A stretch of DNA of 64,000 bases from Streptomyces sp. NBC_01439 (GCF_036227605.1 NZ_CP109487.1:8605001-8669000), one strand, 5' to 3'. Shown: positions 33,881 to 44,291, numbered from the stretch's first letter. Program-made: numbers and translations. Notes: generated by a model from the letters alone, not told the origin.

Positions 33881-35311
33881 TCAATGGCCGAAGTCGAACC
33901 AGTTGACGTTCACGAAGTCGGCGCCCTGGCCACTGGCGAAGGTCAGGTAGACGTCGTGCGCACCGGTGACCGCGGTGATGTTCGCCGGCACCGTGCGCCA
34001 GCTCTGCCAGCCGCCGGTGGACGCGATCGAGAAGCTGCCGATCGGAGCCGAGGCCGGGTCGTCGAGCCGCACCTCGACCAGCCCGCTGACCCCGCCGGCC
34101 GCACCACTGGCCACGCGCCCGTAGAACTGCCTGGCCGGGGTGGAGCCGAAGTCGACGCCCCGGAACAGTGCCCAGTCGCCGTTCCCGATCGCCGCGAGGT
34201 CCTGGCCGCCGCCGCTGTCCGTGGTGTTCTCCTTGAGGACGCCCGACTGGCCGTCGTACGACTCGGCCTGGATCGCCGTGTACGCGTCGCGGTGACCGGG
34301 CGGCGCGGTCGGCGGGGTGGTGGGCGGTGTCGTCGGTGGAGCGGTGGGCGGGGTGGTGCCGCCGGTCGACCGCAGCACGGAGACGTAGTCCACGACCATC
34401 GCGTGTCCGGGCTGGGTGCCCGCGTCGGGGCCGCCGCCGAAGGCGTCCGGGAAGCCGCCGCCCATGGCGACGTTCAGGATGATGAAGTAGCCGTGGTTCG
34501 TGGCGTTGGTCCAGGTCGTCGCGTCGACCTGGTTGGCCCGCACCGTATGGAAGTTGAACTCGTCGACGTAGAAGCGCATCTCCTCGACCGCGGTCGAGCG
34601 GTCCCACTCGACGGCGTACGTGTGGAAGCCGGCCTGGCAACTGGCGCCGGGGCAGGCGCGCTGGCCGCCGATTCCGGAGGTCTCGTTGCAGGGGCCGCCC
34701 GGACTCGTGCCGCAATGCAGGGTGGCCCAGACGTTGTTGAGGCCCTGGACGTTCTCCAGGACGTCGATCTCGCCGATGCCCGGCCAGTTCCACCAGTTGC
34801 CCCGGTAGGGGGCGCCGAGCATCCAGAACGCCGGCCAGTAGCCCTTGGCGGCCGGGCCCGTCACGTTCGGCATCTGGATGCGGGCCTCCGACCGGAGCTT
34901 GCCGCCCGCCGGGGGCTCGAAGTCGGCCCGCCGGGTCTCGACGCGGCCGGACGTCCAGTTGCCGGCGGCGTCCCGGCGCGGGGTGATGCGCAGGTTGCCC
35001 GTGCCGTCGAGGGAGACGTTGGAGGGGTCGGCGGTCATCGTCTCGATCTCGCCGGTTCCGAAGTTGGCGGGTCCGCCGGGGTAGGAGGTGCCGGTGGTGT
35101 ACTGCCAGTCGGCGGTGTTCACCCCGGATCCCGCAGGTCCGTCGAAGTCGTCGAGGAACACCCGGGACCAGCCGGCCGGAGCGGGGGGAGCCGCGGCGTT
35201 CGCGGGCAGGACCACGGCCGCGGCGGCTGCCGCGCCCACGGCGATCGTACTGAGCGCGGCTAAGAGGGCCCGCCGGGCCCCCGGCCGCTTCCTGCCGGAT
35301 ATCTCGTGCAT
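33881..35311 (-). CDS. Secreted GH16 endo-beta-1,3-glucanase with CBM6
   Basis: The 476-residue precursor has a Tat-like or Sec signal (RKRPGARRALLAALSTIAVG, ending AANA), then a GH16 jelly roll with the catalytic GEIDVLE motif: Glu181, Asp183 and Glu186. A Thr-Pro linker (about residues 316-340) follows, then a C-terminal CBM6 beta-sandwich (YTAIQAESYDGQSGV ... NVNWFDFGH). Combination with CBM6 points to laminarin or fungal-wall beta-1,3-glucan. It is monocistronic, with a perfect 16-bp palindrome upstream and a strong terminator downstream. Confidence 0.92.
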   Translation of the reverse strand: MHEISGRKRPGARRALLAALSTIAVGAAAAAAVVLPANAAAPPAPAGWSRVFLDDFDGPAGSGVNTADWQYTTGTSYPGGPANFGTGEIETMTADPSNVSLDGTGNLRITPRRDAAGNWTSGRVETRRADFEPPAGGKLRSEARIQMPNVTGPAAKGYWPAFWMLGAPYRGNWWNWPGIGEIDVLENVQGLNNVWATLHCGTSPGGPCNETSGIGGQRACPGASCQAGFHTYAVEWDRSTAVEEMRFYVDEFNFHTVRANQVDATTWTNATNHGYFIILNVAMGGGFPDAFGGGPDAGTQPGHAMVVDYVSVLRSTGGTTPPTAPPTTPPTTPPTAPPGHRDAYTAIQAESYDGQSGVLKENTTDSGGGQDLAAIGNGDWALFRGVDFGSTPARQFYGRVASGAAGGVSGLVEVRLDDPASAPIGSFSIASTGGWQSWRTVPANITAVTGAHDVYLTFASGQGADFVNVNWFDFGH

Positions 35312-35373
35312 GGCTGCCCTCTCTGAAGCGCGCCGAAGCGCGGTGCGGGGGAAGGGTCAGTGGCTCCGGTGCC

Positions 35374-35389
35374 TTGAGAGCGCTCTCAA
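35374..35389. promoter_or_regulatory. LacI-type palindromic operator upstream of the GH16 gene
   Basis: TTGAGAGCGCTCTCAA is a perfect 16-bp palindrome with the central CG typical of LacI-family operators in Streptomyces (compare the CebR box TGGGAGCGCTCCCA). It lies about 63-78 bp upstream of the GH16 start codon. A beta-glucan-responsive LacI-type repressor is implied; whether it is the LacI gene at 29671-30729 is unknown. Confidence 0.75.
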
Positions 35390-35489
35390 TCCGGCGCCGC
35401 TGGACACTGTCCTCCGCGCCCTCACGCGCCGTCAAGAGATGCAACCGGCACGGCATTCGCCGGCAGGGCGAGTTCAATCAGTGAACGCG

Positions 35490-35528
35490 GGGGGCCCGGT
35501 CGACGGCACGGCCGTCGATCGGGCCCCC
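35490..35528 (-). terminator. Terminator hairpin after the 93-aa ORF
   Basis: GGGGGCCCGGTCGACGGC (35490-35507) pairs with 35511-35528, 18 bp with one G-T wobble and a 3-nt loop. It lies about 52 nt beyond the stop of the gene at 35581. Confidence 0.7.
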
Positions 35529-35580
35529 GGCCGCCGGTCGGCGGGGGGACGCTCACCCGTACGGATCAACTCGCCGTACG

Positions 35581-35862
35581 TCAGACCGGCGGACCGAGCA
35601 CCTCCTCGGCGCCGGGCAGGTCATGGACGCAGGCAGCCGTCCCGGTCAGCGGCAGCAGGCCGGACAGCGGGCACAGCACGGGCATCTCGTGGTCGACCTC
35701 CCACTGCCCGACCGCGTTTCCGGACGACTTCCCGCCCGTGTTGCCGGCCGCTTTGCCTGCCGCCTTGCCGCCCGCGTTCCGGCCCGCGTGGTCCATGGTG
35801 CAGACGGCGTACAGGTTGCCGGCGCAGCCCCGGCACAGCAGCGGCCGGTGGCCGGTCACCAC
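35581..35862 (-). CDS. Hypothetical cysteine-containing protein, 93 aa
   Basis: I do not recognise this protein. The N-terminus carries CRGCAGNLYAVC, a CxxC plus a third cysteine, followed by a Gly/Lys/Ala-rich stretch (GGKAAGKAAGNTGGKSSGNA). A WEVDHEMPVLCPLSG segment and TAACVHDLPG near the end suggest metal or disulphide chemistry. Third codon positions are almost all G or C, and a strong terminator follows, so I take it as real. Start GTG at 35860-35862 lacks a clear ribosome-binding site. Confidence 0.6.
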   Translation of the reverse strand: MVTGHRPLLCRGCAGNLYAVCTMDHAGRNAGGKAAGKAAGNTGGKSSGNAVGQWEVDHEMPVLCPLSGLLPLTGTAACVHDLPGAEEVLGPPV

Positions 35863-36080
35863 GACCGGTCCAAAGTGCCGCGCGCGGCACGCTCTTGTAG
35901 CGTCGGTCGCGACAGGGTTCCAGGTGATCCCACCGGAGCCCGCAGGCCGGTTCGCTCACGCGGAACACGTCCCGTCAGCGCGCCGAGCCACCCGTGTGCC
36001 GCCCGCGCCGGAGCCCGGCCGGTCCGCCCCTCGCGATGGGACCGGGCGCACGCGCAGCCCCCGTGAGAGAGGCCGTGCCG

Positions 36081-36290
36081 ATGCCGAAGGATGTCCCGAT
36101 AGCGAGCCTGCTGCGTGTGGAGCGGGGCGTCGCCGCCCCTGAGGAACTGGCCGCGATCGCGGTCGTCGTCGCGTGTTACGCCGGGCGGGCCTCCGGCGGC
36201 GGCGACGCGGCCGCAGGCGCAGGGCCCGGCCGCCGGCGCACCGCGGTACCGGCATCCGGCTGCTGGGCAGGTTGCTGGGCCTGCCGCTGA
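36081..36290 (+). CDS. Acyl-CoA carboxylase epsilon subunit-like protein, 69 aa
   Basis: ASLLRVERGVAAPEELAAIA near the N-terminus matches the 'xxL-x-V-x-R-G-x-P-T/A-x-EELAA' signature of AccE/PccE epsilon subunits, which activate actinobacterial acetyl/propionyl-CoA carboxylases. The C-terminus is Arg- and Trp-containing but diverges from the usual SxW ending. No carboxylase alpha or beta gene is near. Such genes are found beside type II polyketide clusters, where extra malonyl-CoA is needed, so supply for the adjacent spore-pigment genes is a plausible inference. ATG at 36081. Confidence 0.65.
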   Translation: MPKDVPIASLLRVERGVAAPEELAAIAVVVACYAGRASGGGDAAAGAGPGRRRTAVPASGCWAGCWACR

Positions 36291-36295
36291 ACCGC

Positions 36296-36325
36296 TTCCG
36301 CCGGCCGCACGCACGGCCGGCGGAA
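36296..36325. terminator. Bidirectional terminator at the end of the pigment cluster
   Basis: TTCCGCCGGCCG (36296-36307) pairs perfectly with CGGCCGGCGGAA (36314-36325) across the 6-nt loop CACGCA. It separates the convergent epsilon-subunit and hydroxylase genes. Confidence 0.8.
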
Positions 36326-36340
36326 ACGGGGACGAGGTTC

Positions 36341-37972
36341 TCACGCCCGGCGCAGCACCGTCGTGAGGACCTCGCGCAGCGTCGCAGGGGCATCGGCCAC
36401 GGCTCCCTCCGAGCGCCAGGCCACGAACCCGTCCGGCCGGACGAGCACGGCGCCCTCGGCGCTCATCGCATGGACCTCGGTCCAGTCGGCGCGCCCCTCC
36501 TGGACCAGGTCCACACCCGACCCGGAGCCGATGGTGTAGGCCTCCAGCCGCACCGGCAGTTGTCCGGCCACCTGCTGCGCGGCCGCCTGCCACGGCGTTC
36601 CCGCGCCGCTGAGCAGCACGAAGGAACGCTCGTAGAGGTCCAGGGTGGAGATCCGCTCACCCGACCGGGTCACCCACATGTGCGGGGCCCGGGTCCCGGT
36701 GTCGCCGACCAGGCGCAGCGTCTCCGGGATGACGGGCCGTCCGGGCTCGCCGCCGACGAGCGCGCCCTTCGGGTAGCAGTAGCCCATGGCCGTGGTGAGG
36801 ACCCCGCTGCCCGGCCCGCCGCCCATGGTGGGCGGGGGCGCGTACCCCGGGTGGCTGTGTTCCGCCGACCGGGCCGACGCCCGCTCGCTGGTGGCCCTGG
36901 CCACCGGCAGCCGCTCGGCCTCGTAGGTGTCGAGCAGCTCGATGCCGGCCGAGCCGTCCAGCACCGCGGCGATCTTCCACGCCAGGTTGTGCGCGTCCTG
37001 GATCCCCGTGTTGGAGCCGAACGCCCCCGTGGGGGACATTTCGTGGGCCGCGTCTCCGGCCAGGAACACCCGACCGGACGAATACCGCTGCGCCACCCGT
37101 TCGGCCGCGTGCCACGGGGCCTTGCCGCCGATCCGTACGTCTAGGTCGGGTACGCCGATCGCGTCGCGGATCTGGTCCACGCACCGCTCGTCGGTGAAGT
37201 CCTCCAGGGTTTCGCCCTGGTCCGGGTGCCACGGGGCGTGGAAGACCCACTGCGTCTTGTTGTCCACGGGCAGCAGCGCTCCGTCGGCTCCCGGGCGGAT
37301 CAGGTAGCAGACGATGAACCGCAGGTCGCCCAGCACCTCGACGAGCTTCTCCGAGCGGAACGTGACGCTCACGTTGTGGAACAGTTCCCCGTTACCCGTC
37401 TGGGGGATCCGCAGCTGTTCCCTGACGGGACTGCGCGGCCCGTCCGCGGCGATCAGGAAGTCGGCGCGCACGGTGATGTGCTCGCCCGTCTCCCGGTCCT
37501 TCACCACGGCGTTCACCCCCGTGGCGTCCTGGTCGAAGCTCATCAGCTCGGTGGCGAACCGCACGTCGGCGCCCATGCCCCGGCTCTGTTCGGCCAGTAC
37601 CGGCTCGACGTTGTTCTGGCTGCACAGACACCAGCCGGTCGGGCTGAACCGGGCCAGTGCCCCGGCCGGATCGATCGACTTGACCAGCCAGTTGTGGTCG
37701 CCGTCGGTCAGCGAGCGGGCCTGCAGAATGCCCTGGTTTCCCTCCAGTACGGACGCCGCCCGGCGGATCGCGCGCTCCGCCCCTGCCGTGCGGAACAGCT
37801 CCATCGTCCGGGCGTTGATGCCACGGCCCCGCGGGTGCGCGGAGGTGCCGGAGTGCTTCTCGACCAGCAGGTGCCTCACTCCGTGGCGGCTCAGGAAAAG
37901 CGAGGTGGACAGGCCCACGAGGGAGCCGCCCACGACGAGAACCGGTACGCGAACATCGGCGTTGTCTTCCAT
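36341..37972 (-). CDS. whiE-VIII: FAD-dependent polyketide hydroxylase, whiE ORF VIII type
   Basis: The 543-residue flavoprotein has the Rossmann motif VLVVGGSLVGLSTSLFLSRHG with RGRGINARTMEL. The DG motif is FLIAADGPRSPVREQLRI, and the GD motif is VFLAGDAAHEMSPTGAFGSNTGIQDAHNLAWK. A thioredoxin-like C-terminal domain follows, as in aromatic polyketide hydroxylases (RdmE/PgaE type). Divergent placement next to ORF I is the arrangement of the S. coelicolor whiE spore-pigment locus, where ORF VIII modifies the pigment late. ATG 37970-37972. Confidence 0.9.
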   Translation of the reverse strand: MEDNADVRVPVLVVGGSLVGLSTSLFLSRHGVRHLLVEKHSGTSAHPRGRGINARTMELFRTAGAERAIRRAASVLEGNQGILQARSLTDGDHNWLVKSIDPAGALARFSPTGWCLCSQNNVEPVLAEQSRGMGADVRFATELMSFDQDATGVNAVVKDRETGEHITVRADFLIAADGPRSPVREQLRIPQTGNGELFHNVSVTFRSEKLVEVLGDLRFIVCYLIRPGADGALLPVDNKTQWVFHAPWHPDQGETLEDFTDERCVDQIRDAIGVPDLDVRIGGKAPWHAAERVAQRYSSGRVFLAGDAAHEMSPTGAFGSNTGIQDAHNLAWKIAAVLDGSAGIELLDTYEAERLPVARATSERASARSAEHSHPGYAPPPTMGGGPGSGVLTTAMGYCYPKGALVGGEPGRPVIPETLRLVGDTGTRAPHMWVTRSGERISTLDLYERSFVLLSGAGTPWQAAAQQVAGQLPVRLEAYTIGSGSGVDLVQEGRADWTEVHAMSAEGAVLVRPDGFVAWRSEGAVADAPATLREVLTTVLRRA

Positions 37973-38247
37973 CAGCTGCGGGCTCCTGTTTTCTGTGTGG
38001 GGGAGTGGACTCTTTATGCCCGCGATCGGGGATGAGGCCCAGTTGATTCGCCGGTTGTCACCCGCTTGATCCGGACATGTAGCGGTACGTCCCCACCCGG
38101 ATGACGATGAGCGACAGCGGCTCCCCCTGAGACGCGCCGGCCTGCCGTTCCCCACCGAGGCGGCCGCCGGCCCGGGCGGACGCCACCGGTGACGGACGAG
38201 GGGTCCGTACGCGATGGATCTCCACCCCCTCATGAAGGAGTGAGTAG
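37973..38247. promoter_or_regulatory. Divergent promoter region of the spore-pigment cluster
   Basis: These 275 bp separate ORF VIII from ORF I. In S. coelicolor the two directions have separate sporulation promoters, and the ORF VIII one depends on sigma-F. Here I can see GAAGGAGTGAG just before ORF I as its ribosome-binding site and an AT-richer stretch near 37985-38020. I find no unambiguous sigma-F hexamers. Confidence 0.5.
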
Positions 38248-39345
38248 ATGACAACCACCCTGTCCGAACGGGTGTCGCAGTCAGCCTTCGACGGCTCCAT
38301 GCTCCGGGTCGTCCTGCTGATGGACCTCCACGAGGGGACCCAGCAGCAGTTCTTCGAGGCGTACGAACAGCTCCGCCACGACATCGCGTCGGTTCCGGGC
38401 CACATCAGCGACCAGCTGTGCCAGTCCTTCGAGAACCCCTCCCAATGGCTCATCACCAGCGAGTGGGAAAGCGCCCCGCAGTACCTCGCATGGGTCAACA
38501 GCGACCATCACGCCGAACAGGTGAAGCCGCTCGGCGCGTGCGCCCGCGCCATGCGCCCGCTCAAGTTCACCGTCCTGCGGGAGACCGGCCGCGGCTACGG
38601 CCAGGAGTCCCGCCCGGCCACGGCGCGCCTGCAGCAGACCCCCCGGCTGGGGGCCGGCATCGTGCGCCACGCCCTCACCTTCACCGTCAAGCCGGGAAGC
38701 GAGCGGGACGTCGCCGCCATCCTCTCCAGCTACGCCTCCCCGGCGGCCCGGGTCGACGACCACACCCGCCTGTGCCGCACGTCCCTGTTCATGCACGGCA
38801 ACCGGGTCGTACGGACGGTGGAGGTCCAGGGCGACCTGATGGCGGCCCTGCGGCACGTCTCCGAGCAGCCCGAGGTGCGCGCCGTCGAGGAGGCCATCAA
38901 CCCCTACCTCGAACGGGACCGGAACCTGAACGACCCGGAGTCCGCTCGCATGTTCTTCATGCGTGCGGCGCTCCCGGCGGTCCACCACATCGCCGCACCC
39001 GAACCCGAGTCCGTAGAGGTCCAGCGGCACGCGGTCTTCTATCCGGCCAAGCCCGGCTGCGGCGCCGCGCTCGCCAAGTTCCTGGCCCGCCAGGACGAGG
39101 CGGCCGCACACCACCCGGGGAGCCCCGTTCGGAGCAGCAGCATCTTCCAGCGTGACGACATCGTCGTCCGGCTCATCGACGTCCGCGGCCCGCTCGACGC
39201 CGAGCCCGACACCACCTTCGGAGTCTCGGGACCGCGCAAGGCGGCGGTGCTCGACCGGCTGACGGCCCGGGCCGGCAGGCGGGTTCGGACCGCCGGCCAC
39301 ACCATGAACCTGATCACGGACCGCCGGGCACCCGCGGATTCCTGA
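38248..39345 (+). CDS. whiE-I: SchA/CurD-domain protein, whiE ORF I type
   Basis: The 365-residue protein combines an N-terminal antibiotic-biosynthesis-monooxygenase-like ferredoxin fold ([20 protein letters not shown] ... WLITSEWES) with a SchA/CurD domain ([20 protein letters not shown] and [20 protein letters not shown]). SchA/CurD proteins occur almost only in spore-pigment clusters (whiE, sch, cur); their exact reaction is unsettled. It starts the biosynthetic operon, with ATG 38248 preceded by GAAGGAGTGAG. The pigment is deposited in spores, so expression is expected late in sporulation. Confidence 0.9.
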   Translation: MTTTLSERVSQSAFDGSMLRVVLLMDLHEGTQQQFFEAYEQLRHDIASVPGHISDQLCQSFENPSQWLITSEWESAPQYLAWVNSDHHAEQVKPLGACARAMRPLKFTVLRETGRGYGQESRPATARLQQTPRLGAGIVRHALTFTVKPGSERDVAAILSSYASPAARVDDHTRLCRTSLFMHGNRVVRTVEVQGDLMAALRHVSEQPEVRAVEEAINPYLERDRNLNDPESARMFFMRAALPAVHHIAAPEPESVEVQRHAVFYPAKPGCGAALAKFLARQDEAAAHHPGSPVRSSSIFQRDDIVVRLIDVRGPLDAEPDTTFGVSGPRKAAVLDRLTARAGRRVRTAGHTMNLITDRRAPADS

Positions 39346-39435
39346 TCCTCCCCGGCCGTCCGGCCCACCCGTTCCACCCCCACGATCCCGACCCATCCGC
39401 ACCCAGGCTCTCCCCACACGCAGGAGGAACCCGCC

Positions 39436-39879
39436 ATGACCCAACAGCGCCCACGCATCGTGGACCTCAGCGAGACGCCCCCCAACCGCCGGCGCGGCGG
39501 AGACCTCAGGGCGGTGCTCACCCCGACCTCCGTGGGTTCCACCAGCGGCTTCATGGGCCTGGCGATCATGGCCCCCGGGGAGTCGATCGCGGAGCACTAC
39601 CACCCGTACTCCGAGGAGTTCGTGTACGTGGTCAGCGGCCGGCTGGAGGTCGACCTCGACGGCGAGGCCCACCCGCTCCGCACCGACCAGGGACTCCTGG
39701 TCCCGCTCAACGTGCGCCACCGCTTCCGCAACGTGGGGGACACCGAGGCCCGCATGGTCTTCCACCTCGGCCCGCTGGCCCCGCGCCCCGAGCTCGGCCA
39801 CGTGGACACCGAGCAGGCCCCGCACCCGGAGAGCACCGCGTGGGAGCAGCCGCCGGACCGTACGGGAGCGGTATCGTGA
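39436..39879 (+). CDS. whiE-II: Cupin protein, whiE ORF II type
   Basis: The 147-residue single-domain cupin shows [20 protein letters not shown], where two His and a Glu bind metal, and a second motif [11 protein letters not shown]. WhiE ORF II proteins of this kind are required in early polyketide handling and are thought to help cyclisation. The ATG is at 39436, preceded by AGGAGGAACCCGCC. Its stop overlaps the KS-alpha start (GTGA, 39876-39879), so the two are translationally coupled. Confidence 0.88.
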   Translation: MTQQRPRIVDLSETPPNRRRGGDLRAVLTPTSVGSTSGFMGLAIMAPGESIAEHYHPYSEEFVYVVSGRLEVDLDGEAHPLRTDQGLLVPLNVRHRFRNVGDTEARMVFHLGPLAPRPELGHVDTEQAPHPESTAWEQPPDRTGAVS

Positions 39880-41147
39880 CCCGCCGGCGGGTGGCCGTCA
39901 CCGGAGTCGGTGTCGTCGCGCCCGGCGGGATCGGCGTCCGCGACTTCTGGGACCTGCTCTCCAACGGCCGTACGGCGACGCGCGGGATCAGCCTCTTCGA
40001 CCCGGCCGGGTTCCGTTCCCGGATAGCCGCCGAGGTCGACTTCGACCCCGCCGCGCACGGCTTCGAACCGGGCGAGGCGGACCGGGCGGACCGCTACATC
40101 CAGTTCGCCCTGGTGGCCGCCCGGGAGGCGGTGAAGGACGCGGGGCTCGACCTCACCACGGACGAGGCCTGGCGGACCGGAGTCTCCCTCGGCACGGCCG
40201 TCGGCGGAACCACCCGGCTGGAGCACGACTACGTGGCCGTCAGCCAGTCCGGCTCCTGGTGGGACGTGGACCACAAGCGGGCCGGCCCGTTCCTGCACCG
40301 GGCGTTCACCCCCGCCACCCTCGCCTCCGCCGTGGCGGAGCAGACGGGTGCGCGGGGCCCGGTCCAGACGGTCTCCACCGGCTGCACCTCGGGACTCGAC
40401 GCCATCGGGTACGCCGTGCACTCGATCGCGGAGGGCCGGATGGACGTGTGCATCGCGGGAGCCTCCGACTCACCCATATCGCCCATCACCGTGGCCTGTT
40501 TCGACGCCATCAAGGCGACCTCGCCGAACAACGACGACCCGGCCCACGCCTCCCGGCCGTTCGACGCCGACCGGGACGGGTTCGTCCTCGGCGAGGGCGG
40601 CGCCGTCCTCGTACTCGAAGAGCTGGAACACGCCCGCGCCCGCGGTGCGACCGTCTACTGCGAGATCGGCGGCTACGCCACCTTCGGCAACGCCCACCAC
40701 ATGACCGGGTTGACCACGGAGGGCCTGGAGATGGCCCGGGCCATCGAAACCGCCCTCGCAGAGGCCGGGGTCGCCGCCGACGAGATCGACTACGTCAACG
40801 CGCACGGCTCCGGCACCAAGCAGAACGACCGTCACGAGACCGCGGCGGTCAAGCGGGTCCTGGGCGACCACGCCTACAAGACGCCGATGACCTCCATCAA
40901 ATCCATGGTGGGGCACTCCCTCGGCGCGATCGGCGCCATCGAACTGGCGGCCTGCGTACTCGCCATGACCCACCAGGTGGTACCGCCGACGGCGAACTAC
41001 GAGACGCCCGACCCCGAGTGCGACCTGGACTACGTACCCCGCGTCGCCCGCGGCCGGAAGCTGCGCAGCGTGCTCTCGGTGGGCAGCGGCTTCGGCGGAT
41101 TCCAGTCCGCCGTGGTCATGACCCGGCCGAAGGAGGAGGTCTCGTGA
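39876..41147 (+). CDS. whiE-III: Beta-ketoacyl synthase KS-alpha, whiE ORF III type
   Basis: The 423-residue enzyme is the condensing subunit of the minimal type II PKS. The nucleophile is Cys170 in [11 protein letters not shown]; the catalytic histidines sit in [11 protein letters not shown] and in [15 protein letters not shown]. With KS-beta it elongates a malonyl-ACP-derived poly-beta-ketone. The GTG start overlaps the ORF II stop. Its own stop overlaps the KS-beta start as GTGA at 41144-41147, which keeps the two subunits equimolar. Confidence 0.95.
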   Translation: MTRRRVAVTGVGVVAPGGIGVRDFWDLLSNGRTATRGISLFDPAGFRSRIAAEVDFDPAAHGFEPGEADRADRYIQFALVAAREAVKDAGLDLTTDEAWRTGVSLGTAVGGTTRLEHDYVAVSQSGSWWDVDHKRAGPFLHRAFTPATLASAVAEQTGARGPVQTVSTGCTSGLDAIGYAVHSIAEGRMDVCIAGASDSPISPITVACFDAIKATSPNNDDPAHASRPFDADRDGFVLGEGGAVLVLEELEHARARGATVYCEIGGYATFGNAHHMTGLTTEGLEMARAIETALAEAGVAADEIDYVNAHGSGTKQNDRHETAAVKRVLGDHAYKTPMTSIKSMVGHSLGAIGAIELAACVLAMTHQVVPPTANYETPDPECDLDYVPRVARGRKLRSVLSVGSGFGGFQSAVVMTRPKEEVS

Positions 41148-42370
41148 CCAGCCGTACGGTCATCACGGGCATCGGAGTCGTCGCGCCCAACGGCGTGGGC
41201 GCCGATGCCTTCTGGAAGGCGACCCAGTCCGGACTCAACGTTCTGGACCGGGTCACCAGGGCGGGCTGCGAGCACCTGCCGTTGCGCGTCGCGGGCGAGG
41301 TCCGGGGCTTCGACCCCGGCGCCATGGTCGAGGACCGCTTCCTCGTCCAGACCGACCGCTTCACCCACCACGCACTCGCCGCCGCCGACCTCGCCCTGGA
41401 GGACGCCCGGCTCGGCCGGGCCGACTACGAGGGCGACCCCTTCTCCGTGGGCGTCGTCACCGCCGCCGGATCCGGCGGCGGCGAGTTCGGCCAGCGCGAG
41501 CTCCAGCACCTCTGGGAGCAGGGGCCGCGCTTCGTGGGCCCGTACCAGTCGATCGCCTGGTTCTACGCGGCGAGCACCGGCCAGATCTCCATCCGGCGCG
41601 GGCTGAAGGGCCCCTGCGGGGTCGTGGCCAGTGACGAGGCGGGCGGACTGGACGCCTTCGCGCACGCCGTCCGCGGGATCCGCCAGGGCAGCCGGGCCAT
41701 GCTGGTCGGGGCGACGGAGGCACCGCTGGCGCCGTACTCCATCGTCTGCCAGCTGGAGTACGAGGGGCTGAGCACGGGGGAGGACCCCGAGCGCGCCTAC
41801 CGCCCGTTCACCGACAAGGCCTGCGGATTCGTCCCCGCCGAGGGCGGCGCGATGTTCGTCGTCGAGGACGAGGCCGAAGCCGGGCGCCGCGGCGCCACCG
41901 TGCGGGCCGTCCTGGCCGGTCACGGCGCGACCTTCAGCGGCACCCGGCGACGGGACACGTCCGGCGAAGGACTCGCCCACGCCATCCGCGGCGCCCTCCG
42001 GGAAGCCGACTGCGCGCCCGAGGAGATCGACGTGGTCTTCGCCGACGCCATCGGGACCCCGGAGGCCGATGCGGCCGAGGCGGCCGCCCTCGCCGACGCA
42101 CTCGGCGCGTACGGACGGAAGGTGCCGGTCACGGCGCCCAAGTCCGGTACCGGCAGGGCGTACTGCGCGGCCCCCGCCCTCGACACCGCGGCCGCGGTCC
42201 TGGCCCTGGAACACGGCATCGTCCCGCCGACCCCGAACGTCTACGACGTGTGCCACGACCTCGACGTCGTGACCGGCAGCGCCCGCGCCGCGGAGCTGCG
42301 CACCGCACTGGTGCTCAGCCGCGGCCGGATGGGGTCCAATTCCGCGCTCGTCGTCCGCAAGGGCCCGTAG
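41144..42370 (+). CDS. whiE-IV: Chain-length factor KS-beta, whiE ORF IV type, with Glu in place of the active-site residue
   Basis: The 408-residue paralogue of KS-alpha lacks the nucleophile. The site corresponding to Cys170 of KS-alpha reads [13 protein letters not shown], so Glu165 occupies it, where most chain-length factors carry Gln (SEQAGGLD). The rest is standard: [12 protein letters not shown] and [12 protein letters not shown] near the C-terminus. KS-beta sets the length of the polyketide in the heterodimer. The GTG start overlaps the KS-alpha stop. Confidence 0.93.
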   Translation: MTSRTVITGIGVVAPNGVGADAFWKATQSGLNVLDRVTRAGCEHLPLRVAGEVRGFDPGAMVEDRFLVQTDRFTHHALAAADLALEDARLGRADYEGDPFSVGVVTAAGSGGGEFGQRELQHLWEQGPRFVGPYQSIAWFYAASTGQISIRRGLKGPCGVVASDEAGGLDAFAHAVRGIRQGSRAMLVGATEAPLAPYSIVCQLEYEGLSTGEDPERAYRPFTDKACGFVPAEGGAMFVVEDEAEAGRRGATVRAVLAGHGATFSGTRRRDTSGEGLAHAIRGALREADCAPEEIDVVFADAIGTPEADAAEAAALADALGAYGRKVPVTAPKSGTGRAYCAAPALDTAAAVLALEHGIVPPTPNVYDVCHDLDVVTGSARAAELRTALVLSRGRMGSNSALVVRKGP

Positions 42371-42388
42371 GAAGTGGGGAGCACCGAG

Positions 42389-43124
<736 letters not shown>

Positions 43125-43144
43125 GACGAAAGGCGAGCAACCGG

Positions 43145-43486
43145 ATGAACCAGACGCACCGCGCCCTCATCGTCGCCCGGATGGCGCCGGGATCGGCACC
43201 GGACATCGCCGAACTCTTCACCGGCTCGGACGCGGGTGAACTCCCGCACCTGGTGGGGGTCACGCGCCGCAGCCTGTTCCAGTTCGGCGACGTCTACCTG
43301 CACCTGATCGAGGCGGACCGGCCGCCCGGCCCGGCGATCGCGAAGGTCACCGAGCACCCGGAGTTCCGGCACCTCAGCGAGCGGCTGACCGCCTACATCA
43401 GCCCGCACGACCCGGATACCTGGCGCAGTCCGAAGGACGCCATGGCCCACGAGTTCTACCGCTGGGAGAACCCCGGCGCGAAGTGA
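43145..43486 (+). CDS. whiE-VII: TcmI-family polyketide cyclase, whiE ORF VII type
   Basis: The 113-residue ferredoxin-like protein has the TcmI-type pattern HRALIVARMAPGSAPDIAEL, FQFGDVYLHLIEAD with central Asp/His, and FRHLSERLTAYISPHDPDTW. Such small cyclases close later rings of aromatic polyketides. ATG 43145 lies 20 bp after ORF VI. It is the last gene of the operon; a 14-bp hairpin follows. Confidence 0.92.
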   Translation: MNQTHRALIVARMAPGSAPDIAELFTGSDAGELPHLVGVTRRSLFQFGDVYLHLIEADRPPGPAIAKVTEHPEFRHLSERLTAYISPHDPDTWRSPKDAMAHEFYRWENPGAK

Positions 43487-43499
43487 CCCGCGGCCCGGA

Positions 43500-43531
43500 C
43501 GGGACCCGCACACCGAAGTGTGCGGGTCCCG
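43500..43531 (+). terminator. Terminator of the spore-pigment operon
   Basis: CGGGACCCGCACAC (43500-43513) pairs perfectly with GTGTGCGGGTCCCG (43518-43531) around the stable tetraloop CGAA. It lies 14 nt after the ORF VII stop. Confidence 0.85.
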
Positions 43532-43583
43532 CCGCGTGTGGCCGAACCCGGCAGAGAGCAGGAAGAGAGCAGGAGAAGACGGC

Positions 43584-44291
43584 ATGAACCCGACCGACAG
43601 CGACCACTTCCCGGCGGATCCGGCCCGACCGCACGACGGCGAGCCCGCCCGTTCCTCCCTGCACGTCCTCGTCCTGTCCGGTTCCTCCCGCACCGGATCG
43701 GTCAATGCCCGCCTCGGCTCCCTGGTCGCCGCCCTGGTGTCCCGGGCGGGCGCCACCGCAGGGGCCGCCACCCTCGGCGACTTCCCGATGCCGCCCTACG
43801 ACGGCGATGTGGAGGTCGACGAGGGGCTGCCCGAAGGGGCCCTGGCCCTGTGCGCGCGGATCGAGGCCGCGCAGGCTTTGATCATCGCCTCCCCCGAGTA
43901 CAACGCCTCCGTCCCGGGCGTGCTCAAGAACGCCATCGACTGGGTCTCCCGCTACCGCCCGCAGCCCTTCAAGGACAAGCAGACCCTGCTGGTGTCGGCC
44001 TCGCCCTCGATGGTCGGCGGCAACCGGGGGCTGTGGGCCCTGCGGGTACCGCTGGAGCACCTCGGCGCGCGCGTCTACCCGGACATGTTCAGCCTGGCGG
44101 GCGCCCACCAGGCGTTCACCGAGGACGGCGCCCTCACCGACCCGGGCCTGGGCGAGCGCCTCACCACCACGATCGGCTCCTTCCTCGACCTCGTCGAGGC
44201 CGACACCCGCTACCTGTGCCTCCAGCGCCGCTGGTACGAGTTCCTGGGCGACCGCACCGACGCCCCCGTGACCTCGCGCGCCCAGGACTGA
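43584..44291 (+). CDS. NADPH-dependent FMN reductase
   Basis: The 235-residue flavodoxin-like protein has the FMN phosphate-binding loop LVLSGSSRTGSVNARLGS near residue 29 and the ring-binding SPEYNASVPGVLKNAIDWVS signature. A 25-residue polar N-terminal extension precedes the fold. It could supply reduced flavin to the neighbouring FAD hydroxylase, but it lies beyond the pigment operon terminator. ATG 43584 follows AGGAGAAGACGGC. Confidence 0.9.
   Translation: MNPTDSDHFPADPARPHDGEPARSSLHVLVLSGSSRTGSVNARLGSLVAALVSRAGATAGAATLGDFPMPPYDGDVEVDEGLPEGALALCARIEAAQALIIASPEYNASVPGVLKNAIDWVSRYRPQPFKDKQTLLVSASPSMVGGNRGLWALRVPLEHLGARVYPDMFSLAGAHQAFTEDGALTDPGLGERLTTTIGSFLDLVEADTRYLCLQRRWYEFLGDRTDAPVTSRAQD

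Noticed and set aside
35581..36290. A RiPP cluster around the Cys-containing 93-aa ORF
   Set aside because: No modification enzyme, protease or transporter lies next to it, and its sequence does not look like a leader-core peptide.
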